Origin: Saposhnikovia divaricata | Taxonomy: Eukaryota > Streptophyta > Magnoliopsida > Apiales > Apiaceae | Assembly: GCA_036435485.1 (NCBI GenBank) | Contig: CM071596.1 | Coordinates: 57,461,001 to 57,525,000 of the forward strand | Direction: 5' to 3' | Length of the DNA: 64,000 nt | Shown: piece after piece, positions 46,401 through 56,675 of the stretch | Position numbering within the stretch: the first letter of the stretch is position 1 | Layout of the letters: each line of letters starts with the position of its first letter | The notes under the pieces: model-generated | Seen by the model: only the letters and a program-made list of their open reading frames with translations | Told to the model about the DNA's origin: nothing | Database searches by the model: none | Made by a program: the position numbers and the translations under genes

Positions 46401-47616
46401 AATTAGTGACCAAAAAATTCTTTTTTGTTGAAGATGTGTAGTGAAATAGCTAGATCTTGGTGCCTGTCCTAAGCCAGGATAAAAGAGGGGGCTTCTGTAG
46501 GTTTTGTATGACTTAAATGATATGTATGTGGATTCACAGATTGAGAGATCCTTTGTTGGCCCCCCTGAAGTTTTTGAGACCATCGATGCTGGGTATAGAA
46601 AGTTACAGATTTATTAGCAGACTAGTTGTGAAATGGTAAAGTAATTAGAGGCAGACAGTTCGATAAATGAACCAAATTACCATTTTTTGGAAGTAGTGAA
46701 CAACTTAACTGTTATTAAATTGCTTCTCACAAACATGTATCATATGGCGACCCTATCCCAGTAGGTAAATGTGCGTATATGATACAATACTAAATAGTGA
46801 ATTTACCCAGATCCCCAATTTCTCTCCTCTTTATGCTTCCACAACACCACTACACACTCTGAATCCACTGCAGAACTAAAGCAATTTTTCATTGAACAAT
46901 TGTAGCCAAGTACTCTTCCGGCCGATTTCTCCGCTTGGTATGCATGTGCATAGATTCCTTGTAGGTTTTGCTACTGGTGTAGGGCTAATCTACATACTTG
47001 TTGACTTGTATGGGTGCCATAAAAGACTTGTTCTGTGCTAGGTTTCAAGTTATACAGCTTTCAATTTCCCCCCAAGTATGATACACGTATTCAGTTTGGG
47101 TATTGAATATATATAAGGATAAGGATACACATATGGGATGGTGTATTGAGCAATCTTTTTTCTTCCCTTTCTATACTTCTAGCTAAACAAAGATCTTTTG
47201 TTTTAACTTTTTAAAATGTGAAACTTACAGAATGTGTCTCCTGTAATTACAGTACTTGAACGACACAAACTACTTTGCCTTTTATGTTTTGATTGAACAA
47301 AAAACTCAATTTACTTATGCTTCGTGGCAACCTACTTTCTTGGTAGTAATAATTATTGTCTTCCTTGGAGAAATGTAATTAGTCCCTAGTTGGTCATTTA
47401 TGAAGTTACTAATCTATATGCATGTTCTGTTCAAAATAAAAGAGTTCTCTATTTTAGTTTTTCTGAAATGGCTTGTAAAGGTAACTGTGTCATTTTGGTT
47501 GCTTATGTTTCTGGATTTATGCAGAAGTAAGTGAGAAGTTAGGCATTGAGGCACAAGCTGTATATGCAGATGATACTCTGGACTTTGGAGTAACAAAGAA
47601 GACGGTGATTGCTTAA
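38172..47616 (+). CDS. LETM1-like mitochondrial inner-membrane protein
   Basis: Thirteen coding exons join without a stop into 612 residues: 38172-38783, 39019-39141, 39219-39311, 39412-39508, 40994-41103, 41611-41675, 41807-41981, 42435-42578, 42713-42760, 43337-43495, 43891-43958, 46107-46159, 47525-47616. Residues 1-30 are Arg/Ser-rich, as in mitochondrial presequences. SRKERRLLRQATADIFRLLP (149-168), followed by a hydrophobic segment to about 190, is the LETM1 membrane core. The ribosome-binding-like domain follows (EILGFVKFFSDELT; SEAELRKTCLRRGI; LRDWLRLSLDHSVPSSILIL). LETM1 proteins support K+/H+ (or Ca2+/H+) exchange and mitochondrial translation. Oddities: exon 4 is strongly diverged and its donor (GTCTAC) is weak, and the EF-hand-like loop near the end (SDRCDGKVSLEV) lacks several Ca2+ ligands. 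Introns 4 and 11 hold repeats. Confidence 0.88.
40343..40421. repeat. (CT)n-(TA)n compound microsatellite in LETM1 intron 4
   Basis: About 32 bp of CT repeats pass directly into about 47 bp of TA repeats. It lies in the 1.5-kb intron between exons 4 and 5; the open frame across it is an artefact. Confidence 0.9.
43622..43762. mobile_element. Short MITE in LETM1 intron 10
   Basis: Terminal inverted repeats of about 31 bp (43622-43652 and 43730-43762) match but for two single-base gaps, enclosing a 77-bp centre. Family unknown; no clear target duplication. Confidence 0.7.
43959..46106 (+). other. Large LETM1 intron 11 with repeats and a hairpin
   Basis: This 2.1-kb intron contains a short duplication (TTTGATATACTCCGGACT at about 44307 and 44338) and stretches that look like older insertions (44600-45360). 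A perfect 24-bp-arm hairpin lies at 45656-45708. No gene is seen inside; the open frames of 60-100 codons have no recognisable content. Confidence 0.5.
45656..45708. repeat. Perfect 24-bp-arm hairpin in LETM1 intron 11
   Basis: Arms 45656-45679 and 45685-45708 are exact reverse complements with a five-base loop (GCGGT). It would form a strong stem in the pre-mRNA. Confidence 0.9.
46160..47524 (+). other. LETM1 intron 12
   Basis: 1.37-kb intron, GTCAGT...ATGCAG. I see nothing else in it. Confidence 0.6.
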
Positions 47617-48957
47617 TTTCAGAACCAATCATGTAGTTTTAGTTAAATGTGTTGTTACCTATTTTGCTGTTGATGGAACAATTAGTACAAGTTGAAATCC
47701 AGAATTTGCACAATTGTTGACAGTGCACAATTATTTTTACTCTGCTTTGGAAAAATGGTGGATTGGTACAAACAGATTTGTTAACTACTCTATTTTGAAC
47801 CTGAATTTGCTCTTAATTATGAAGTTACTTCACCGAGCGAATCAATGTTATAATACTTAAGTTGATATTTAACTTGCATGTCAATATTTTACAGTCTATT
47901 TTGTGCAATAAGGGTTTTTTTTTTTTAAACCAAACCCAGGGAAACTTTAGGACTTAATGTGGGTTCCTTAGAATCCCAGATCATAAAAAAGTTGACTATT
48001 CAGGGGCAATTCTGACTATAGTTAAGAGCAGTGATGATTTAATTATCAAACTCAATTGCCAAATGACCTGAATGAGTGAGCCTAGCTGCATCAAGCAATG
48101 ATTTTTTATTTTATTTTTATATTAATTTGGGTAAATGAGCTAATCCGTCGGTGTATTAGTTGCAAACTTTCACTTGAATCAACCAGAATTTATTGTATTA
48201 TAAATTATTGTCAATCGAAACACCGAATTAGTAATTATTTTCACAATCGTTAAAATACTTTGACTTTTAACGAGATGCATTTTGGCCGAGAGTTTTCACA
48301 GCTCATCCATATCGGTATCCGCGTAACATGTTCAAACTCCGATCCTTTAATTCCACCAATTTATCCATGATTCCTTTCTCTACTAATATAAACACAAACA
48401 CACTCGTCTCATGTTCACAAACATATCCATGGATACAAGATGGTAAGAGGAAGTCCAATCCTAGATGTGAATTAGCTATAGCTATTGCTATAATTTAGCA
48501 TCAAAAAATGTTTTTTGGTGTTAAAATAGAACTTCAACTCAAATGCAATTTGCATTTACATCCAATTAATTCCAAATTTAGCTCATACTTTTGTAGAACT
48601 GTGGTGAACCAATACCACTTTTACATCTTCTAGGAAATCTACGAGTAGGAGCAACCATTTTCCTTAGGGGGAGGAGTTGTGTCAGAAAAGAAAATGTGGT
48701 TGTACATCAGAAATATTCTTCAATAAGTGGTAGATAAGACAGATTCATTATCACAGAAGAATTTCAAGTATCTGCTGATAATTAATTATCAATGTTACAT
48801 GTAAAGGATTATCAAGCATGTAAAGGATTACCAGGCAGATATATGAAGAATCAAAGAAATGAAGATGAGTTACTTAATGAAGATCAATTCAGTGTAAAAG
48901 GAACAATCATCTATCAATTCATTTAATGAGGATTCTGAAAATGCTATATCTGAACCA
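47617..48957. other. LETM1 3' flank and intergenic DNA
   Basis: It includes the likely LETM1 3'-UTR just after 47616. TTAGGGGGAGGAGTTGTGTCAG near 48664 resembles an LTR-element polypurine tract, suggesting copia internal DNA from about 48600 onward. No gene is recognised. Confidence 0.35.
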
Positions 48958-49072
48958 TTTTTTTTTAATGTATAATTGAGTATCTGTTCTAAGAAAATTT
49001 TCGGGGTAAGCAAGAGTCGAACCTAGGTCCTAGGATAGGATAAGCCCTTACCCCTTGGAATATCCAATCTTT
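48958..49072 (-). mobile_element. tRNA-derived SINE-like fragment
   Basis: On the minus strand GGGGTAAGGGCTTATCC precedes GGTTCGACTCT, a good RNA polymerase III B-box, and the sequence ends in an A8 tail (48958-48966 on the plus strand as T-run). Layout and length (about 110 bp) fit a plant SINE; flanking duplications are not evident. Confidence 0.45.
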
Positions 49073-49130
49073 TTCTTGTTTTTAGTTGAGTTATCGTTTA
49101 GAAATTTGCTTGTTATTGTCTAACAAACAA

Positions 49131-49142
49131 ATAGGGGGAGAT
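49131..49142 (+). promoter_or_regulatory. Polypurine tract left of the SIRE-like LTR
   Basis: ATAGGGGGAGAT ends immediately before TGAAACTC at 49143, the same arrangement as 31372-31384. Its presence to the left of this LTR means the left neighbour is also internal element DNA. Confidence 0.6.
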
Positions 49143-49199
49143 TGAAACTCATATGTTTAATCTTATTTGTAAACATCGAGGATTTAACTCCACTTAAAC

Positions 49200-50155
49200 A
49201 AGAATGTAATAGTGATAGTATATCAACTGTCACAGGTTTCTCAAGATGTACCATCTGCCAGAAAAAGAAAGAAGACCAAAGTCAATCTACAGTTTTGATT
49301 TTATACAACATTGGAAGAAATTCATTAATTTGATCAAGCATCAGTGAAGTAATCAAGAAGGTGGATTCTATTTATAGTTACAGAGATTTCTATAGTGGCA
49401 GAATATAGATGAGAAAGGTTTGAATAAAGGTTAAAAAAAAGGAAGCACGAACCACACCTTAGAGTCTACATATAAGGAACAATAATTGTGACTAGTCACT
49501 CATGAACCAGCCGAGTATCAACATTATACAGTGGTAGTTCGTCATTAATTTCAGTGGTTCAACCTATCAAGACCAAGTCAAAGAAAAATCATTGTGGAAG
49601 AAAGAAAAATGTTGAATCTATAACCCTTAAGGATTACTATCAAGTGGACTCACTATGCGGAAAAAGGAATATCACAAAAGAAATGCAAATTGATATATTC
49701 GTAAAGCTGGAATCCCGGTTGGAATTGATTTATTTTTAAAGGCACATGACTCAGCCTATTTGTAGTTAGAGGATCCTAATCCAATTAAAGTAGTTTGTAA
49801 TAAGTAAATAATATCAACTGTCACAGGAATCTCAAAAGGTGACAACTGTCAGAAAAAAAATCAACAAGTCAATCTATAGTTTTGATGTTTCACACTAAAA
49901 AAGATTCAGTTGCCTGATCAAGCGTCAGTGTAGCATTGAAATACATGGATTTATTTTAAGGACAGAGATTTCTATAAGTGATAAGAAACAGTATCAGTAC
50001 AGAATGATTGAAGAGAGTGAAGAAAAGAAAAAGACCACAGTTTAAAGTCAAGATGAAGAACAGAGATTGGAGTTAGTCGTTCATGAACCAGACAGTACAT
50101 CGAGCGTCAACAAAGATCCAGTGTATGTTCGTTATTATAATTACGTGGTCCACAG
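49200..50155 (+). repeat. Imperfect 360-bp internal duplication in the LTR
   Basis: 49200-49560 and 49797-50155 share phrases in the same order: TATCAACTGTCACAGG, GTCAATCTA.AGTTTTGAT, TGATCAAGC.TCAGTG, ACAGAGATTTCTATA, CATGAACCAG. The copies differ at many positions, so the duplication is old. Confidence 0.75.
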
Positions 50156-50439
50156 TGAAGTATTGACTATTAAAAGGAGTTGTATTAATTCTATTTTAAT
50201 TAATCAAATCAAATAATTAATTTAATTAAATAAATTAATTCTATCAGAATTAATATATTTGTTAAAGTAATTATTAGATTAATTAAATCAGAATTAATCT
50301 GAAAAAGAAATAATTAATTAAGTGATTTTTCTAAATCATTTAGTGAATTATAATCTGAAAAATATGATAATATAACTATCAAAGGATAATTATACCGATT
50401 GTTATATTCAGTTCAAAAGGAATAGTCATACAAAGGGAA

Positions 50440-50760
50440 TGGTTTGGACAGTCATATTCAGTTCAAGATAATAGTCATACCGAAAGTTATATACAAGGGA
50501 AATGATTATTGGACAGTCATATTCAGTTCAAAGGAGATAGTCATACCGAAAGTTATATTCAAGTCAAGTGGTTATTGGACTGTCATATTCAGTTTAATTG
50601 ATAGTCATACCGAAAGTTATATTGGAATGGTTAGTCTTATCCAATTCAATAGGCTGTCATGGATAGTCATACCGAAAGTTATATTGGAAGGGACTGTCAT
50701 ATTTCTTTCAATGGATAGTCATACCGAATGTTATATTTGTGTTAATTGATTGTTATATCA
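50440..50760 (+). repeat. Tandem repeat of about 55-68 bp in the LTR
   Basis: GATAGTCATACCGAAAGTTATAT or a close variant occurs five times between 50465 and 50740, usually preceded by a GGACAGTCATATTCAGTT phrase. The 101-codon frame across it simply repeats IVIPKVI and is not a gene. Such repeats near an LTR promoter may be enhancer-like. Confidence 0.8.
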
Positions 50761-51256
50761 ATTAAAACAACACAATATGACTATGGACGGAATCAGTAGC
50801 TGCAAAGAGGCAGAAGACAAGTTAGACACAATCTTCTCAAAATTCCAGCAGCTCATATCTCTCTCTCTTAAGCTCAAGAACACATACAAACACAATTCTG
50901 GAAATTCAAGTTCATCTCTTTTGTAATATTCTATCCATTGGAACTTGTTTACGTGTGGTTCTTGTATTACTAGCGAATTAAGTTTCTTAGTTCACAACTT
51001 AATATCTTGATTTTAATTAACTAAATTAGAAAAGTTCATGTCGAATTTTCTAATTAGTTATTAATTACTTGATAATCATTTGTATTGATTTTGTAACACC
51101 CATCAAGTTAATATATTGTTATATTCAACTTGAAATTTGTGTTATATTATTCCGCTCAAATTTGTTTAAGTTAAATTTTATTTAAAGAACAAATTTCGAT
51201 AAAATGGTATAGATTGTATTCAACCCCCCCTTCTACAATCGTATCGGACCTAACAA

Positions 51257-51270
51257 TTGGCATCAGAGCT
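51257..51270 (+). promoter_or_regulatory. Copia primer binding site
   Basis: TTGGCATCAGAGCT follows the LTR end; it is the initiator-tRNA-Met type (TGGTATCAGAGC) with one substitution. Confidence 0.75.
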
Positions 51271-51353
51271 TATAGATTGATATACAAATCAAGATCCTAA
51301 TTTTATTCCGCCAAAAATCAATCTTGAATTTTTAACTCTCTTAAAAATTCGTC

Positions 51354-52586
51354 ATGTCTTCAAAAGGTATTGTTAAGATTCCTATGTTTAATAAGGACAA
51401 TTATTCAATGTGGAAAAATAAAATGGAGTTGTTCCTTGATGTCACAAATTCCAAATATTTGGGTGTTCTATAGAATGGACCTATAACTCGAACACAATTT
51501 GTATCTGAATCTATAGTTGGAGGAATTGTTGTAACACCTGCAACCACTATTCCAAAGCCTGCTGATTCATTTACTCCTGATGAAAAGGAGGATGCTGGAC
51601 TAGATAAGAATTTGAGACTTATTCTGATAGATTCCCTAGATGCTGTGATGTACAGTCATGTCATGAATTGTAAAACTGCAAAGCACATGTGGGAAACCAT
51701 TGAGACTATTAATGAAGGGAAAGATGAGGTTAGGGAAAACAGACTTCAAATTTTGACTTCTGAATATGAACATTTTAGAGCTGGTCCTAATGAGGGCATT
51801 CAGGAAGTGTTCGAAAGGTATAACAAAATAATCAACAACTTGCAAGTTCATGGCAAGCAATATACACAGAAGGAGATTAATATGAAGTTTTTGTTGACGA
51901 TGCCCACTCATCTTGAACACAGGATAACGGCCATCAGAGAATCGAGAGATCTGAATAAGATTGCTCTTGAAAGGTTGTTTGGTGTTCTAAAAACCTATGA
52001 ACTGGAACAAGTACAGCAGAGGGAGGTCACTGGAAAAGGAAGGGTGCCAAGTTCATCTACAGCTCTTGTAGTTGAAGCACCTAAGGAAGTGGAAGCTAAG
52101 GTTGTTCTACCTTATAGCTCAGACAAGGAACAGACTGAAGTTGAACAGGGTCAAACACCACCTATTCAGGATGGTGGAGACTTTTACTCACTTGAAGAGC
52201 TAGATCAACTTGAAGACGAATCCATGGCATTAATGGTAAGGCAATTTGGCAATTTTAGATTCAGAAGAAATCCAAAGTACAGGTTCAAGTCAAATAACAG
52301 ATTCCAGAGAGGAGGCTCTTCTTCCTCTAGTAACAGGGGAGGATACAAAACTGGATCTGTTGACAGAAGCAAATTTCGTTGCTTCAACTGTAATGAATTG
52401 GGGCACTTTGCCACTGAATGCCAGAAACCCAAGCAAACTCAAAGAAGAGACTTTGCTGCTGAGAAGAAGAAACCTGGGAAAGCTTATGTTGTAGCCGGTA
52501 AGAGTTGGGATGACACGGACAGCGAAGATGAAGAATATGGAAATCTTGCGCTAATGGCAATTGGTGAATCATCTGATCAGCCTTGA
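51354..52586 (+). pseudogene. gag: SIRE-like copia gag with one stop
   Basis: The natural start is ATG 51354, 84 bp after the primer site, giving KIPMFNKDNYSMWKNKME, the copia gag N-terminus. An in-frame TAG at 51471-51473 breaks it; the same frame is open again to 52586. The core shows AKHMWETIETINEGKDEV, YNKIINNLQVHG and the zinc knuckle CFNCNELGHFATEC (about 52380-52421). Gag forms the virus-like particle in the cytoplasm. Confidence 0.85.
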
Positions 52587-53845
52587 ATCTTGAGAATGAA
52601 AATGTACAAACAAGCTGTAGAACAAACAGTAGGTATAGGGTATGGCTACAACGAAGCTGTTGGATTGTTGGGCATAAATTCCCCTAACCTTGTTAGTGCT
52701 GAAGAAAGAGGGATACCGCATGTTCTTAAGAAAGTTAAAGATCCCTTCTTTAAGAAATCTGATGCTGGACCACCAGATATTCTGTCTATGGTCATCCAGG
52801 AAGAAATAAGAAATGAGGACAGTGCTAATGGCATAGTTCTTGAAAATGTCAAAACTACTAAGAAACCAGTTAAGCATGTTGAGTTAACTAGTTCGTCTAA
52901 AAGTAGTTTAAGTGACGATAAGTTGAAAAAGAAAAATACCATGTCTGATATGCATACCATGCCTATTAATGATCCATCTCATAAATCATGTGGTATTATC
53001 AATTGTATAACTTGTGCTTTTAATAGTATGCGAGCATATTTTAATGGTAGTTATGCATGTGATAAACAGAATGCTCCTCGACAGCATATGAACAGGAACA
53101 ATAATGTTTGATCAAAGACTGCTATTCCTCCTCAAGTTAGGAGAGAGACATTTGTACCTAAGAACAAACAAAGGGCTACGAAGAATGTTTACCAGGTCAA
53201 GTGTACAGTCAATGACACAAGTGTCAGTGCTGCTAAAGAAACATGGATACCCAAAATAAAACAAAAGATTTTCAAATCTGTTTATAAGGTTAAATGTTTA
53301 TTGGTTAAAGATGTTAAAATTAAAGATGTTGTTTTGCCTGATAAAGGCCAATATTTTAAAACCGAAGGACCCAATCAAATTTGGGTTCCGAAGAAGGTTT
53401 AATCCGTTTGTCATTGCAGGGTGTTGAGAAGGTTGAACGAGTGACCTGGATCTTGGATAGTGGATGTTCAAGGCATATGACTGGAGATAGAACCCTGCTA
53501 ACAAACGTGGTGGAGAAGGCCAGCCCAGTAGTTACCTTTGGAGATAACAGCAAAGGTAGAACTGATGGATATGGCAGACTTGAAGCTGGAAATGTTATCA
53601 TAGAAGAAGTGTCCTTTGTAAAAGGACTTGAGCATAATTTGCTCAGTATCAGTCAATTCTGTGACAAAGGATTTGAGGTCCACTTTAACAAAAAGAATTT
53701 TCTAATTTCTCACAAAAGAAGTGAACAACCATCGCTGACGGGAGTCAGAAAAGGAAACTTGTATGTAGCTAACTTGAATACGGGAAGCACTGAGGAATTC
53801 AATTGCTTCTATTCTAAAGCGTCCACACATGAGAGTTGGCTATGA
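52587..53845 (+). pseudogene. Gag-pol linker and aspartic protease of the copia element
   Basis: After the TGA at 52584-52586 the frame continues as a Lys/Ser-rich linker (52590-53111), then with more stops up to about 53400. The protease is seen from 53440: VTWILDSGCSRHMTGD holds the catalytic D-S-G triad, followed by GYGRLEAGNVIIEEVSFV and HNLLSISQFCDKG. The frame closes with a TGA at 53843-53845 where the family has Trp (...SWL-HKKLSHLN). The long linker with repeated FVPKNKQ/WIPKIKQ-like phrases is typical of SIRE-like elements. Confidence 0.75.
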
Positions 53846-54436
53846 CACAAGAAACTTTCTCACCTGAATTTCAAAACAATGAATTCTCTTGTTAAAAGAG
53901 AATTGGTGAGAGGTTTGCCTTCTATGGAATTTACACAGGAAGGACTATGTGATGCGTGCCAAAAAGGGAAGATAAAAAGGGCAACTCACAGGAGCACTAA
54001 TACATCATCAATAACTGAACCATTACAATTACTTCATATGGATTTGTTTGGTCCAGTTAATGTGATGTCAATGTCAAAGAAAAGATATGCTCTAGTGATT
54101 GTTGACGATTTCTCTAAATTTACATGGGTCTTGTTCTTACATTCCAAAGATGAAACTCCACAGCTAGTGATTGATCATATCAAGTTGATTGAGCTTGATT
54201 CAATGTATCCAGTAAGAGCGATAAGGTCAGATAATGGAACTAAATTCAGGAATGCAGTTCTAAATGACTTCTGTACTGGGAAGGGTATAACAAGACAGTT
54301 CTCGGTTCCAAGAACTCCTCAGCAAAATGGGGTAGTTGAAAGAAAGAATAGAACCTTGGTTGAAGCTGCTCGTACTATGCTAAGTGAATCAAGGCTTCCA
54401 TTAAGCTTTTGGGCTGAAGCTGTCAACACTGCATGA
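53846..54436 (+). pseudogene. Copia integrase
   Basis: The zinc-binding region HKKLSHLN...LCDACQKGK leads into the core. Catalytic residues are Asp in LLHMDLFGPV, Asp in IRSDNGTKF and Glu in NGVVERKNRTL, so the DDE triad is complete. The frame stops at a TGA (54434-54436) inside the family phrase NTA-YTQNR, and continues in frame to another TAA at 54656-54658. It would insert the element's DNA. Confidence 0.85.
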
Positions 54437-55226
54437 TATACCCAGAATCGAACGCTGATCAACAAAGACTTAATGAAGACACCTTATGAAACGTTAACAG
54501 AAAAGAAACCAACACTCAAATACTTTCATGTATTTGGGACAAAATGCTTTGTTCTAAAAGAAGGAGACGATCAAGGTGGTAAATTTGAAGAAAAAGCACA
54601 TGAAGAAATTTTTGTTGGTTATACAAGAAGAGCATATAAGGTGTATCTAATTGATTAACAGAAAACAATGGAAAGTGTCAATGTTACATTTGATGACACA
54701 AAACTCCCTAATATCCAAACTGAAGATTCATCTGAAAAGCTGTCTTTTGAAGATATGACAGATCAAGAATCAGATGATGATAGTCCACCTGATGTGTTTG
54801 CTGATGCTAATGACAACAATGTAAATGATGAGACTAATCAGAATAATGGTGATGAAAATCATGATAATGTTGAAAATATCACTCATAATTCTGAACAATC
54901 GTCTAATCATCCTGGCAACAACTTAAGGGGAGTTAATGAAGGATCAACTAGTCATATTCAACATCACAATGAAGAACAAGGCGAATCATCAAGATTAAAT
55001 CTTCCCAGACAGACTGTCTGGAATAGAGCTCATCCTTTTGAGCTAATCGTTGGTGATCCAGATGTTGGTGTAAAGACTAGAAGAGCTTTCAAAATCAATG
55101 TAATTATTCAGGGTTTCTATCTGAAATGGAACCTATGAAAACTGAAGAAGCTCTTCAGATCCTGATTGGGTGATTGCTATGCAAGATGAACTCAATCAAT
55201 TTAAATAACAAGAAGTATGGAAGCTG
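54437..55226 (+). pseudogene. Integrase C-terminal part and linker to RT
   Basis: MKTPYETLTEKKPTLKYFHV (54473 on) is the conserved integrase-to-RT segment of copia elements. An acidic Asn/Asp/Glu-rich linker (54668-55050) follows. Two single-base losses (near 55100 and 55160) and a TAA at 55206-55208 disrupt the entry into RT. Confidence 0.75.
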
Positions 55227-56552
55227 GTGCCCAGACCTACAAATAAAACAGTGGTTGGTACTAGGTGGGTATTCAGAAACAAACTTGATGAAGATGGAAC
55301 AGTAACAAGAAATAAAGCAAGACTGGTAGCAAAAGGTTACTCACAATCTGAAGGCATTGACTATGATGAAACCTATGCTCCAGTGGCTAGACTTGAGGCC
55401 ATTAGGATATTCTTGGCATTCGCAGCATTTTCTAACTTTAATGTTTATCAAATGGATGTCAAGAGTGCCTTTCTGAATGGAAAGCTGGATGAAGAGGTAT
55501 ATGTAGAACAGCCACCTGGTTTTGAAGATCCAGATCTATTGGGGTATGTTTACTTTCTCTTCAAAGCCATTTATGGTCTTAAGCAAGCACCAAGGAAATG
55601 GTATGACACTCTCTTTGAATTTTTACTTGAAAATGAATTTACTAGAGGTGTCATAGACAAAACTCTCTTCACAAAGAAACATAAAAATGATACAATATTA
55701 GTCCAAATCTATGTGGATGATATAATATTCGGGTCTACTAATGATCTTCTTTGTAAGAAATTTGCTAAGTTAATGCAGGGTAAGTTTGAAATGAGCATGA
55801 TGGGTGAGCTGAAGTTCTTTCTTGGATTGCAAGTAAGTCAAAGGATATATGGAATATTTATCTGTCAATCCAAGTATGTCAAAGAGCTTCTCAAGAAATA
55901 TCAAATGGAGGACTCATCTTCAGCAAGAACACCATCATCGACAGCAGTCAAATTTGGAGCATGTGAAAATTCTATCAAGGTAGATATCACAAGCTACAGA
56001 GGTATGATAGGCTCATTACTTTACCTTACTGCAAGTAGACCTGATATTATGCATGCTACGTGCTTGTGTGCAAGGTTCCAATCGGATCCTAGAGATGTTC
56101 ATCTCATTGCTGTTAAACGAATCCTGAGATATCTTAAGGGTATGCCTAACTTAGGCATCTGGTACCCTAAAGATTCTGGTTTTAATCTTGTTGGATATAC
56201 AGATTCAGATTATGCAGGAAGTGTTGTGGATAGAAAAAGCACCTCTGGGAGTTGTCAATTCCTAGGCGGTAGACTGGTTTCCTGGTACAGCAAGAAACAA
56301 CAGACAGTTTCCAACTCAACAGCTGAAGCTGAATATATAGCTGCTGGAAGCTGTTGCGCACAGATTTTGTGGATCAGGAATCAGCTGAGAGACTATGAAT
56401 TTGTACTTGATAAAATTCCTATTTTATGTGACAATACAAGTGCCATAGCTATCTCTAACAATCCTGTGCAGCACACAAGGACAAAGCATATTGACATCAG
56501 GTATCATTTTATTCGAGAGCATGTCATGTATGGTAGAATAAATGAAATATAA
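55227..56552 (+). pseudogene. Copia reverse transcriptase and RNase H
   Basis: 441 open codons. RT: TRWVFRNKLDEDG, ARLVAKGYSQ.EGIDY, VYQMDVKSAFLNG, AIYGLKQAPR and the catalytic IYVDDIIFGST. RNase H: GYTDSDYAGS, STSGSCQFLG, NSTAEAEYIAAG, ILCDNTSAIAISNNPV, KHIDIRYHFIR. All key acidic residues are present. It ends slightly early: after ...REHV the frame turns into unrelated residues and stops at 56552, so the last part, the polypurine tract and the 3' LTR are deleted. Confidence 0.88.
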
Positions 56553-56609
56553 GAGATTTAGTATTAGTTTGTAGTTTGTATTTAAGGATTGGTTTGTATT
56601 TGAGCAAAA

Positions 56610-56675
<66 letters not shown>

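Larger units (their letters stand above)
49143..51255 (+). repeat. Long LTR of SIRE-like copia element
   Basis: About 2.1 kb, from TGAAACTCAT to CGGACCTAACA. The 3' end contains TTCAACCCCCCCTTCTACAA, typical of SIRE-like LTRs. It holds an internal duplication and a tandem repeat, listed separately. There is no second LTR in the window after the pol gene. Confidence 0.65.

Noticed and set aside
50444..50749. 101-residue repetitive frame
   Set aside because: It is a translation of the LTR tandem repeat.
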